Shown here: positions 54,731 through 64,000 of the stretch, piece after piece
Numbering within the stretch: position 1 is the first letter of the stretch
Layout of the letters: each line of letters begins with the position of its first letter
Assembly: GCA_023213395.1 (NCBI GenBank)
Contig: CM041465.1
Location: 96,603,741 to 96,667,740, forward strand
Reading direction: 5' to 3'
Length of the DNA: 64,000 bases
From: Cycas panzhihuaensis
Lineage: Eukaryota; Cycadophyta
Program-made: the position numbers and the translations under genes
Notes under the pieces: model-generated
The model's input: only the letters and a program-made list of their open reading frames with translations
Database searches by the model: none
What the model was told of the DNA's origin: nothing

Positions 54731-55418
54731 CCACATTAATTAATGCCTTTAAGATATAATAGTCATTTAAAGTATGATTAACTTAAATAATTTATCACTT
54801 ATTATTTAACTCTTAATAATTATTACTTCATTCTTTAGCTTATCCTTAATTATATGCTCCTTATCATCAAAGATAATTTTATACTTTTGCATTATCATTT
54901 ATGTTCGTATGGTAGTTAATTATTAATATACTTGTTAATACTAATATGTGGTTTATTATGTGATTAATGAAAAGTTGAGAGTTATTTAGAGGTCACAACC
55001 CTTAATTTTGGACATCTCTTAAGAGATTATAAATATCCCAGATTCCATTATATATTCATTAATCTCAATTGGAATCAATGTGATCAATAGATCTTTTATG
55101 GTAGGTTTTTTCTCGAAAGGGTTTCTTACGCATATTTATACTTGAGTTGGTAGACCTAATCAACCAAGTTGACTCAAAGTGAGAGTTTTAGGTGATTAGA
55201 TTCATTAGGGTCTTTTGACCCTTTTTGAGGAAAAAATGATGATTTCTCTAGGTATATGGTTGTCTAAGTTAGTTTAGGTTAATGTTATAATATTCTGATT
55301 AGTTTTTATTAAAAGAAAATAAAAATGAAAAGAATCTAGGCTAAATTAGAAGAAATATAACCAAACAGTCAAAACAACAAGATCCCCTTTTAGTAGAGAG
55401 AAGAGTAATTAGTCCCTT
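54731..55418. other. gene-free AT-rich stretch
   Basis: No domain or repeat is supportable. Confidence 0.4.
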
Positions 55419-55579
55419 GATAAATAAGGGCATATTAAGGGAAGCTTTTCCTTGATCAATCATCTGAACATTTCCTACTCTTCTACCCTTTCAAAGTTTT
55501 AGTTTTGGAGAGGAGATCCTAACTTAGACTTCTAGCCCACCTTAAAAAACTAAAATACTACATCATTCTATGCTAAGGA
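55419..55579 (+). repeat. 161-bp direct repeat, left copy
   Basis: It matches 57,995-58,155 with about six substitutions. Its last base is directly followed by the TG of the LTR at 55,580. Confidence 0.96.
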
Positions 55580-55797
55580 TGTTAAACCTTATGTTTACAT
55601 GTTAAGATAATGTACTTTAATTTTTATGTAATATGTGTACTTTTGTACTTTATGGGTGACTTATCACTTAAGTGATAAAGTGCACACCCACATTCTTTTT
55701 AGTGACACAACGTTGTCACTAAGGGTCAAATGGACCCTCATGTATTTTTGCTCACATGAGAGCCCAAAAGGACACGTCCTACATTCAAGGCATGTAT

Positions 55798-55829
55798 CTT
55801 GGATGTTTGACACTTGTCAAACATCCAAG
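55798..55829. promoter_or_regulatory. perfect 15-bp inverted repeat upstream of the TATA box
   Basis: CTTGGATGTTTGACA, loop CT, then its exact complement. It ends 23 bp before the TATA box, a position typical of a binding site for a dimeric regulator; function is inferred. Confidence 0.6.
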
Positions 55830-55852
55830 GCCTTAGGTCTCTCATTTCACTC

Positions 55853-55859
55853 TATATAA
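55853..55859 (+). promoter_or_regulatory. TATA box of LTR
   Basis: TATATAA within TCTATATAATGAGACC; 273 bp into the LTR, leaving about 250 bp for R and U5. Confidence 0.6.
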
Positions 55860-56134
55860 TGAGACCCCTCCTCATTGTCTCATAAGAGAGTGGGAGCTGT
55901 ATTATTATGCTGTTAGTTTGCTAATCAAACTGTTTATTCTTTGGAGGTTGGACTAATTTCAACTCCACATATTGGGTATCATTTTCTCTTGCTCCTTCAT
56001 TTATGCTTTATCTTTTTGCTTTCTCTTTACCTTGAGATTATTATACTTGTTAGTGTTTTTGTACTACTGGAACTAGAGTGATTATAGTTTCGAGATCTTG
56101 GGATTGTTGAGGCCATCTAGCCTCTTTTTACATT

Positions 56135-56146
56135 TGGTATCAGAGC
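56135..56146 (+). other. primer-binding site, initiator tRNA-Met type
   Basis: TGGTATCAGAGC, two bases after the LTR CA end. Confidence 0.92.
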
Positions 56147-57994
56147 AAGAGGAGACTAGCACCCTTTGTTCTGGTTTGCAGCTGCTCAAGGAGTTTTGAA
56201 GAAAGCATACAAACCCTTGGTGACAACCTTCGCACTCCGAAGGCGATTCAAGGTTTGTTTGAAGATTTTTTTTGTAGGTTCAAGCTTTTGGAGCTATATT
56301 TGCAGGCTAGAGCAAGTATATTTCAGATTTGAAATTTTTTTCAGACTTTTATCAAAAGTGCAGCACTCACTATTTTCCAAAAACAGTGGTTTCCTTAATT
56401 TTTTCTTTAGAAAAAAATATTTTTTTGTAAATTCAGGCAGATCTCAAAAGTTTACATGTGTTTTTTCACTGAAAATCAGTTTTCAATCACTCCATTCAGA
56501 CTGCACTTTATTTATAAGGATTCTTCACTATTCCGAGCCATTTTTCAACTTGCAGAGTAATTTTCTCTTGATAAAAAATGTTCATTTCTCTTTGTTTCTA
56601 CTAGTTGCTCTCTATCTGCTAGCTCGGTGGTCAAAATAGGAGATTGTTTTAAGCTTTCTGAAGAAAGTATCAACCCTAGTAGCCGTACGACAGTCTCTAC
56701 GTCTCCACGGCCATGCGCCCGTTGAAAGGAGTCGTCACTTCGTGCGACCTCCACACTTAATAGAATCTCCTCAAACTTTAGGAGAATCTTTATACTTGCA
56801 ATGCAACCTTGTGTGTCAAATCTCATTTGCATCAGAGTCTCCTACGCAGAGTACGATCAACCTGTGTCGTTTTCAGCCGTGCACCCCTTCTTGGTTTCAA
56901 ACGATCTACATTCACTCTACACTCAACAAAAGTATAACATCTGACCATTCAAAATCATCAAGAGGAAGTGAAGAATCCAGATCCAGTGTTCTTTTTTGGA
57001 TTAGATCACTCAATTGAGAGTATTTTCAATCCGTTCGATCAGTTTTTCCGTTGCGCAGGTCCGCAAAAATCTATTTTTTCAAAAAATTTTGATTTTTTCA
57101 CTTTGTGATTCTAAATTTAGGTTATAAAAGTTAGAATATTCATTGGAATATTCTTTTTTAAATTATTTTATTTTCTAAAGTTTATCTTAAATCTTTTATT
57201 TAAGTCATTTGATCATCAAAATCACTTTTTTAACCTAAATTCAAAAGGGTATTTAGTGATTTTTTATTTTTTGACTTTATTTAAGACTAAATCAAGTATC
57301 TTTCAAGTATTTTATACATTAAAAGTGATTTGTCTCCTCTTATTTAGTCAATTTTACAAATCAAGGCACTTTTCATAGTGACCTTAGCTTAAATTTATTA
57401 AGAGAAAAATCTTTTTTTTTTTGTATCTTTGAAGCTAAAAATCTTCCAAGTATTGAGTGATTTCATGAAATCACCAATACTAACTTGAACTCACTTATTT
57501 CGAGACTCAAAAATACTTTTGCTTTAATATTTTAAAAGGCTCCCTGCGTGGTGTCCTTAGTATTCAAATTATATAAAAAAATCAAATTTCAACCTATGTT
57601 TTTGGCTCATAAAAGTTTTTTTTAACACTTAGTTGATTTTGAACAAGTGTTAATTGACTTTAAGTGAAGTGATTTTAAGTGTTTTTTATATTGAAAAGTG
57701 ATATTTATCACTAATTTTTAAAACACTTTTAAGGCACCTTGCATGGTGACCTAATGCCCTTAGTATCAAAGAGGGCTCAAATACACTTTGTACTTAATAA
57801 AAATCACATCTTCTTTTAATCATTGGAACTAATTTAAAGTCCCAATACTTGGTGCTTAATGTCCATTTTCATGCAAGTGGTTCTCTTACCTCTATTTTTT
57901 CAGCATTAAAAGGAAACCACTTGTATTTTCATCACAAGTTTTGCATTACTTCATTCAGTACTTAAGTTTTTTTTTTCAAAAAGTACTTTGAAAA
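56147..57994 (+). other. leader of the truncated element, no gag found
   Basis: This ~1.85-kb stretch is T-rich with no recognised domain. Its right part has a degenerate ~180-bp periodicity: AAGGCAC(C/T)TT(G/T)CAT-GTGACCT variants at ~57,364, ~57,536 and ~57,730. The 157-codon frame at 56,166-56,639 is Phe/Ser/Leu-rich and is probably an artefact of base composition. Confidence 0.55.
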
Positions 57995-58155
57995 GATTAA
58001 TAAGGGCATATTAAGGGAAGCTTTTCCTTGATTAATCATTTGAACATTTCCTACTCTTCTACCCTTTCTAAGTTTTAGTTTTGGAAAGGAGATCCTAACT
58101 TAGACTTCTAGCCCACCTTAAAAAACTAAAATACTACATCATTCTATGCTACGGA
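57995..58155 (+). repeat. 161-bp direct repeat, right copy
   Basis: This is the partner of 55,419-55,579. Here it continues into ordinary flank (AATGAAGGACTG). Confidence 0.96.
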
Positions 58156-60075
58156 AATGAAGGACTGATGAGTGCAAGGATCTAAGAGATGTTAAATCCT
58201 AGATTAATGACCATATCATGGGTTAGTCATTGGGGACTCACTTACTTAATGATGATCCACATGTGAGGATGGATAGCCTAGGGATGCCCACATCTAACTC
58301 TGATGGACTCTCACAGTTAAAGATGAAGGAAAATGAGGAGGCTACTCTTAACCCTAAATATGATAGAAGATTGCCACTTTTGGTATTTAGAACACGATTG
58401 AGTCATAATGACTCTTAAAGAATGGAGAGTTTGCACATCAATAATGTTAGGGCTTGAGCAATAAAAAACTCCTTAATGACACAATTTTTCTTCTGAGGAA
58501 AGGACAAGGTCGATATACTAGGGATATCACATATTGGTTAATTAAATAGGTCTTAATGATTAAGACTAGGACTAACCTAGGGGAGATTAACAAGCAAACA
58601 ATCTTAAATGCAAGTTTAATATGTAGCTTTATTTGTGCAAGTAGGTAATCAAAATATAAAATAAAGTAATGTAAGACCAATGCAATATGAATGCGTTCCT
58701 TAGTGTAAGCTAAAGTGGTCTTTGATTTATAAATACAACTCTAAATGCTTTTTTCATTTTCTTTTACTATAACATGGATAACCTAAATATTCCTAATGGA
58801 ATAAAAATATCTTTTTGTTTTTAATTTTCTTCTTTTAAAGGGAAAATATAATAATATAGCTTAGATGCTTACTTGATTTTCTTTCTTTCTTTTAAAAGGA
58901 AGTGGAATAAAACCTAAAGAAATTAAGAGGTTCTTTTGTTATTCTTACAATTATCCTAGCTAGAGTCTTTTTTTTTTTTTGGAATGTACAAATGGAACTC
59001 AAAGTACTTGTTAAGAAAATAAAAGGAAATGATAAAATAACCAACTTGGCAAGAGCTTGTTATAAGCACCTTTGAATGGTGAAAGGACTTAAAATTTCAA
59101 TAAAAGTAAAGAGAGAAGTTTTGACTAAAAGGAACTCAACAAATAAGTTAAGAGCACTGAATAAAATACCTATCAATAACTTTTTGCTATGAGAGCAAAA
59201 AATAACTAAAGAAGATGACCTAATAACATAGTCTTTGAAAGCTTTCAAAGGGTAATGTACTTTATTGTTAGGAAATTGAAAGAGAAGAAGGATATTCTAA
59301 CTATTAAAAACCAAAGAATGACTCTTTGAGAGCTTGACAAAAATGAAACCAAGTAGGAAGCATATGCAAGCTTCTCCTTTTTTTTTTTTTTTTAAATTTT
59401 GTGTTTTAAAAAACAACAAGTAAGGAAAGGAAAGAATTTGAAATAATAAGAAAATTTACTTGAGAGGAAATACTTGTAGAAGGAGAAAAGTACCTTAGAT
59501 TAGTGTCTTTGGCCCACAATATACTCCTAAATTAATCTCTTATTTGGTTGAAAGAAGAAAAGAGATAATAGAGAAGAAAAGAGGGGATAATCTTGAGAAA
59601 AAAAAAGTGAAAGAATGGGGCAATGGAAGAATGTGAAGAGAAGAAGGAGAGAACAAAGAAAGGAATGCTTTAGCTCCAACTTCTAAAGCTTGTTTAGATT
59701 TGGAAGAGATGCAAGCTTGAAAGAGAAGAACTTTTATTAGCATGGAGGCTCTGCTAAACCTAGGCGAGTTTTGCAATCTTCCTTAATCTCTTCCTCAAAA
59801 GCTCCTCAAGATTAAGCTCTAATATAGACTTACAAGAGTAAGAACTTGGACTCTACACAAGATTAGACATGAGACTAATCAAAGTTATGAACTTCTAGAC
59901 TTGATTTTCAAACTCAACTTAATTCTATCTCTAAGATCTTTTATATTATAAGAGAATGGCCTATTTATAGAGTGAAATTATAGGTAAAGTAGTGAAAAAA
60001 TTAGGGGGGAGGGCAAATTGCGGTTGTCGACAGGTTAAAATCCCTACGACAAAAATTAGAAATTGTTGTTATAAA
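58156..60075. other. AT-rich stretch, one short unrecognised frame
   Basis: The frame 58,230-58,418 reads HLLNDDPHVRMDSLGMPTSN with balanced composition and may be a fragment of a larger coding sequence, but I cannot identify it. Poly-T runs occur at 58,970 and 59,376. Nothing else is supportable. Confidence 0.35.
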
Positions 60076-60079
60076 TTTT

Positions 60080-60830
60080 TTTTATGAGTGACAAGATGAA
60101 AAACATGATGGAATACAAAAAACATTATAAACAATGAAAAATGTGATCAATAAATGAAAAACATGTTAAAATTAATACTAAAAACATAATCAAAATGAAG
60201 GTCACATTTTTAGTTATATGAAGGTCATATTTTTGACTAAAAAATATGATAAAAAATACACTAGAAATGTGATAAAAGCACTAAAAATGTGATGAAAGTG
60301 GAGGTCACATTTTTAGTTACTAGAAGGTTGTGCTTTATTAAGAAGGTCATGTTTTTAGCATAGGACAAAAACTGTGATCGCAGTTTTGGTTATGGCAAAA
60401 ATTATAATAAACCAAAATGATAGTAAAAGAAGATTTTTCAATAAAATTTCAAAGAGAAAATTTATTAAAGGGCAATAATTCATTTCTACTAGAGGCTGAT
60501 CAAGTTATCAAAGCAACTATTGAAAGGAAAAATAAATCATCAAGATTAGCAACCAAATAGGTAAGATAAAGGAATTGGGAGCACAAATAAAAAACATAAG
60601 CTTTACTATGAAAATTGTGATGTTTAGATGAAAAGCGTGATCTTGCCTTAAAAAATGCGAGCTTACAGATAAAAAATATAATTAAAAGAATGGTCATATT
60701 TTTAGTAAAATTATCACATTTTTTAAGGTGAGGTCATGGTTTTGATATAGAGTTTGTAATTTTGAAATGAAGGTCACATTTTTGAAAGGAAGGTCAAGTG
60801 TGACAAAGAAAAAGTTAAATTTTTTTTAAA
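60080..60830. repeat. array of AAAAATGTGAT / ATCACATTTTT motifs
   Basis: About twenty variants of AAAAA(T/C)(G/A)TGAT and its complement GGTCACATTTTTAGT occur in both orientations within 750 bp, sometimes adjacent (for example 60,200-60,260 and 60,290-60,320). Confidence 0.65.
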
Positions 60831-63299
60831 GAATTTTAAGATTTAATTTGAAAAGTTTAATATTGCTAACACTAGCTATTTGTTCAAATGGTAGATGGCA
60901 AATATTGGATCATATTGACACCTAGGAGAATGAGGGACCTGGTTTAGACATGATGTTAGATAGGTTATCATTGGTTAATAGGTAGGTCTTTCATCGTTAT
61001 GGGTTGGTTCAAGTCGGTAGATTGATCCAACTTGTGATGGAGGTTGATATACTTTGTGACTTAGTTATCCATTAGGTTGTATGAGAGACTATCTTTCAAT
61101 TTAAAGGGTTCGGTGACTTAAGGATAGGAGTGAGAGAGGTGAGGAAGATTTTGAGTGTATCATAGCATGGATAGGGTATAGCCCTAAAGAACTTCGAAAG
61201 GTTGGTGTGATAGATTTCTACCTCTTTTACCTATGCAGAAGGCCTAGGGTATAGAAACCTACTAATGGTGGGAGAATCCTATGATGTTAACTTAGGCATC
61301 CATACACTTCTTGAGCATAGATGCAAGGGAATGATGTGCATTAGCCTACAAAATGGAGCCTAAACTAAGGGATGATTTAGTGTGTACATGTGCATTAAAA
61401 TTAACTTATAATTTTAGATTTAGGAACCTGTAGTCAATTAAAGGAATAGAACACATGCCTTTATGCAACTATATGCCTTTTCTTTTCAATGAAGACAAAA
61501 AGCATACACTACCTAAGGTTGCAATGTTTCCCTTATAGATTCAAGACTCATAACAATATGATCCTCTTCTCATACTTTAGGTCTATGCATTGTTTGCAAA
61601 TAAGGACTTGAGCTCTTACTTCTAATGCAATGCAATGCAATATGTCATGATTAAGAAGAAAATATGCAAATATATTTTTTGTGTTTTTCTTTCCTTTTCT
61701 TTTCCTTTTTCTTTGGGAAGGGGAAAACAAAAGAGAATGCAAATCTTCTCTCTCTCTTATATTTTTTTTTAAAGTAGAATGGGAGGAAAAAAGGGGAAAA
61801 TGAGCCTAAGAAAGCTACCCTTTAAACTTTTCTCTTTTTCTTCATTCTTTTAGAAAATGAATAAAGAAAAACAATCTTTATTTTTTTTTTCTCTTTCTTT
61901 CATTCTTTTCCTTTGATTAAATGAAACTAAAGCAATATACTAGAACACATAAGAGAGGGAATACCTGGTGAAATTAGTCATTATTAGTTGAGTAGAATCT
62001 TCCTTCGGCTTATAACAAGTATCCTAAGAAGTAATTTATAATAAAAAAAAACTCAATACAATTCTAAAGTAAATTTGGTAGCATTTATGTTTGTTAGATG
62101 TGCTTATAATGAAAAAAGAAAGTGTAAAGAGCTCCAAAGTTAAGAAACAAAGATAAACTCAAATGATTTGACCTTACTTCTCAAAGAGTTGTTGATGAAA
62201 AGGCTTATAGTAAGATGTCCTAGGCTATTGGTCAATAATAGAGGGGGTTTTTTACCTTCTCTTCCTCCTACAATAATATTAGTACCTTGTAAGGAAATCT
62301 GCTATACTAAAAGACAACTATATGGATACAATACCTCAACTATGTGAAGTAAGCTTGAAAGCAAGTAAAAAGATATCAAGAATAGCAAGTAAAGGATCAA
62401 AATTAGAGGCTTAAATAACTTTTGTCCCCCAAATATTAGTGGGGCCCCTAAGAGTACTTAGGTAACACCTTCCTCTTTACAATAATTAGGCCTATGGAAA
62501 AATGAGGAGCAAAAGGAATAAAGAAACAAAAGGAATGTTCTAAAGATGAAAACATCAAAAGGAAAAGTAACCTATAAATTTACAAAATGCATGTCATATA
62601 AATAAGAAGGAAAAATATCTAAGAAACAAAATACTAATGCGAAAGAGAAAGAATTACCTATGCCAAATGGATGGAACTGGCCAATGGCTATAAGCATTCT
62701 TGTTCAAGGGTCTTCAAAGTTGAGTGGTGTAATGGCTCCAAATACAATCAATAATATAGAAGAGTGTGGATTAAGATTACCAAATTCTAATAAAATTTTG
62801 GCAATATAACAACATAGTGTATATTCTCTCTTGATCTCCCCTCTTTTCCAATGAAAAAATAGGAGAATTTTATACAAGAATATAAGGTGTAGGGTGAGTA
62901 GTTTTTAACCTACCATGTGGAGGAATGCCATCAGACTAAAACCATGAGTCTTGCTCATGGATTCACTCAAAACTACATGAGGATATAAAGATTTAGGTGA
63001 TATTTAGTCTCTTGGGCTACCTAAACCTAATGGGCACTGACTTGGGGCCAATGCAGACATACCAAGGCTAACAATCTTTTATTAATAAGCTGACTATCAT
63101 TGACAAATCTGAATTTGTGCAAGTAACTGTTGTATAGTAAATATATTCACAGTACTACAAAATACTACACAATACCACTATTACAAGTAAAATTACTAGT
63201 TGTTTAGCAATAGATGAGGTTTTCTAATGAAAAACACATATAATCAAGCCAAAAACTCATCAATGAAGGGGGATGGGTGCTGATACCGTTAGAACTACA
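60831..63299. other. AT-rich stretch without supportable genes
   Basis: Poly-A/T and CTTTT-rich patches at 61,670-61,910 dominate. At 63,279-63,289 GTGCTGATACC resembles a decayed minus-strand PBS (GCTCTGATACC), but no LTR could be set. Confidence 0.4.
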
Positions 63300-63610
63300 T
63301 GAAAGAGATTAATGTATCAAGGTCATTTGTGTAGATTAATTAAGTAACCTTAGGATATATTGTTAGCATTAGTCTCTTAGTGAAATGCACTTTATGTGCA
63401 TTTAGATGTAATTTTAGGTTCATGTCATTAGGCAATAAAATTCTAACCCTAATGGTCACCCTCAATAATAAAATACAAAATTTCAAGAAGGAAGTCATTA
63501 TTTATTCTCACATCAAAGTTTACTCTCATATCTTGTTTCATATTTTTTTCATTTTCCCTTGTCATTGTGTGCATGTGAATGATTTATTCCCTAGATCCAT
63601 CATTCCTTCA
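63300..63610 (+). repeat. 5' LTR of another copy of the 38.8-46.6 kb copia family
   Basis: 311 bp, TGAAAGAG to ATTCCTTCA, aligned over its length with 46,297-46,607. It is a complete LTR, unlike the 5' LTR at 38,763. Confidence 0.94.
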
Positions 63611-63612
63611 CG

Positions 63613-63624
63613 TGGTATCAGAGC
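63613..63624 (+). other. primer-binding site, initiator tRNA-Met type
   Basis: TGGTATCAGAGC, followed by the same CTAGAAGGGGATCTATTCA as at 39,025. Confidence 0.94.
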
Positions 63625-64000
63625 TAGAAGGGGATCTATTCATTCAATTCTATTTGCATGGAGTCATTTTATCTCTCTTTCACCTTCAATATAAAATATT
63701 AAGAGTGCACTCATCATTTTTAAAATTTTAAGAGTTTAAAAGTATATTATTTTATGTGTTGCTACTTTCTTTATATGTGTAGAATTTCAAAAGTGAAAAA
63801 GACATTTTGTTTAAAGTTGTTTGGTTGCCAAAATAATCTTAGAAGCATTAAAGGCCTAAAATTTTATGAAAAATTTAACTATATTCAATTTTGATGAAAT
63901 TTGATGTGTAGAGTCACCTTATCAAGAGGATCATTTTTGCCTTCTAGAGTAGTTTTAGATTCACCATATAATAATGAGTTTTAATAGAAATAAAAGGTCA
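63625..64000 (+). mobile_element. start of copia leader, runs out of window
   Basis: It matches the leader at 39,025-39,400 colinearly. Gag, expected ~2 kb further, is outside the window. Confidence 0.9.

Larger units (their letters stand above)
55580..56132 (+). repeat. LTR of a truncated plus-strand element
   Basis: 553 bp from TGTTAAACC to CTTTTTACA, followed two bases later by TGGTATCAGAGC. A TATATAA box lies at 55,853-55,859. U3 carries three long palindromes (55,661-55,678, 55,701-55,720, 55,798-55,829). No second LTR is present in the window. Confidence 0.9.

Noticed and set aside
56166-56639. 157-codon frame after the PBS at 56,135
   Set aside because: Composition (Phe, Leu, Ser) follows the T-rich leader, gag motifs are absent, and no start context supports it.
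63279-63299. Decayed minus-strand PBS before the LTR at 63,300
   Set aside because: Only the core GCTGATACC matches and no minus-strand LTR could be delimited, so it is not called as a feature.
8301-63624. tRNA genes at the TGGTATCAGAGC sites
   Set aside because: These are 12-base primer-binding sites next to LTR ends; no cloverleaf surrounds them.
1-64000. CRISPR arrays, operons or prokaryotic regulatory sites
   Set aside because: No spaced identical repeats or compact gene clusters; all evidence points to plant nuclear repeat DNA.

Overview
The window reads as heterochromatic, repeat-rich plant nuclear DNA. The plant assignment rests on Ty1/copia and Ty3/gypsy LTR retrotransposons with plant-type primer-binding sites (TGGTATCAGAGC, complementary to initiator tRNA-Met), AT-rich spacers, and the absence of any bacterial gene organisation. 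I found no intact host gene, rRNA or tRNA gene, CRISPR array or operon. Almost every coding segment is a decayed retrotransposon domain. A very large plant genome such as a gymnosperm would fit, but the sequence alone does not prove it.

Layout. 1-2,673: a Ty3/gypsy pol fragment (+), cut by the window edge, with its 3' noncoding tail. 4,390-4,771: a minus-strand LTR with PBS. 4,778-14,624: a giant imperfect inverted repeat with arms of about 2.2-2.4 kb around an 82-bp spacer; its right arm was later split by a 5.2-kb Ty1/copia element (8,085-13,307) with 216-bp LTRs and the target duplication AGATA. 14,850-20,310: minus-strand Ty3/gypsy remnants with two RNase H-like copies, a protease, an RT leader segment, two arrays of an AGTTTATACT motif and PBS-like sites. 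22,512-24,040: a plus-strand gypsy gag remnant. 24,126-38,765: a minus-strand chain, LTR fragment - LTR - complete but broken gag-pol - LTR - second 3' half, all of one gypsy family. 38,763-46,607: a Ty1/copia element with 311-bp LTRs, whose 5' LTR copy recurs at 63,300 as the start of another element leaving the window. 49,100-50,800: an unidentified decayed coding stretch. 51,600-54,730: minus-strand copia pol carrying a ~500-bp insertion. 55,419-58,155: an LTR plus leader bracketed by a 161-bp direct repeat. 58,156-63,299: AT-rich spacer with a short-motif array.

The most unusual object is the gypsy family at 24.8-38.8 kb. It has four tandem CCHC zinc knuckles, a second gag-like module between protease and reverse transcriptase, an extra ORF after pol kept in two copies, and a ~66-bp GTACGTA-rich array between pol and that ORF that echoes motifs in its own LTR. 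The giant inverted repeat, the 161-bp duplication and the palindrome-rich LTR at 55.6 kb are the other structures that ordinary element annotation does not explain.
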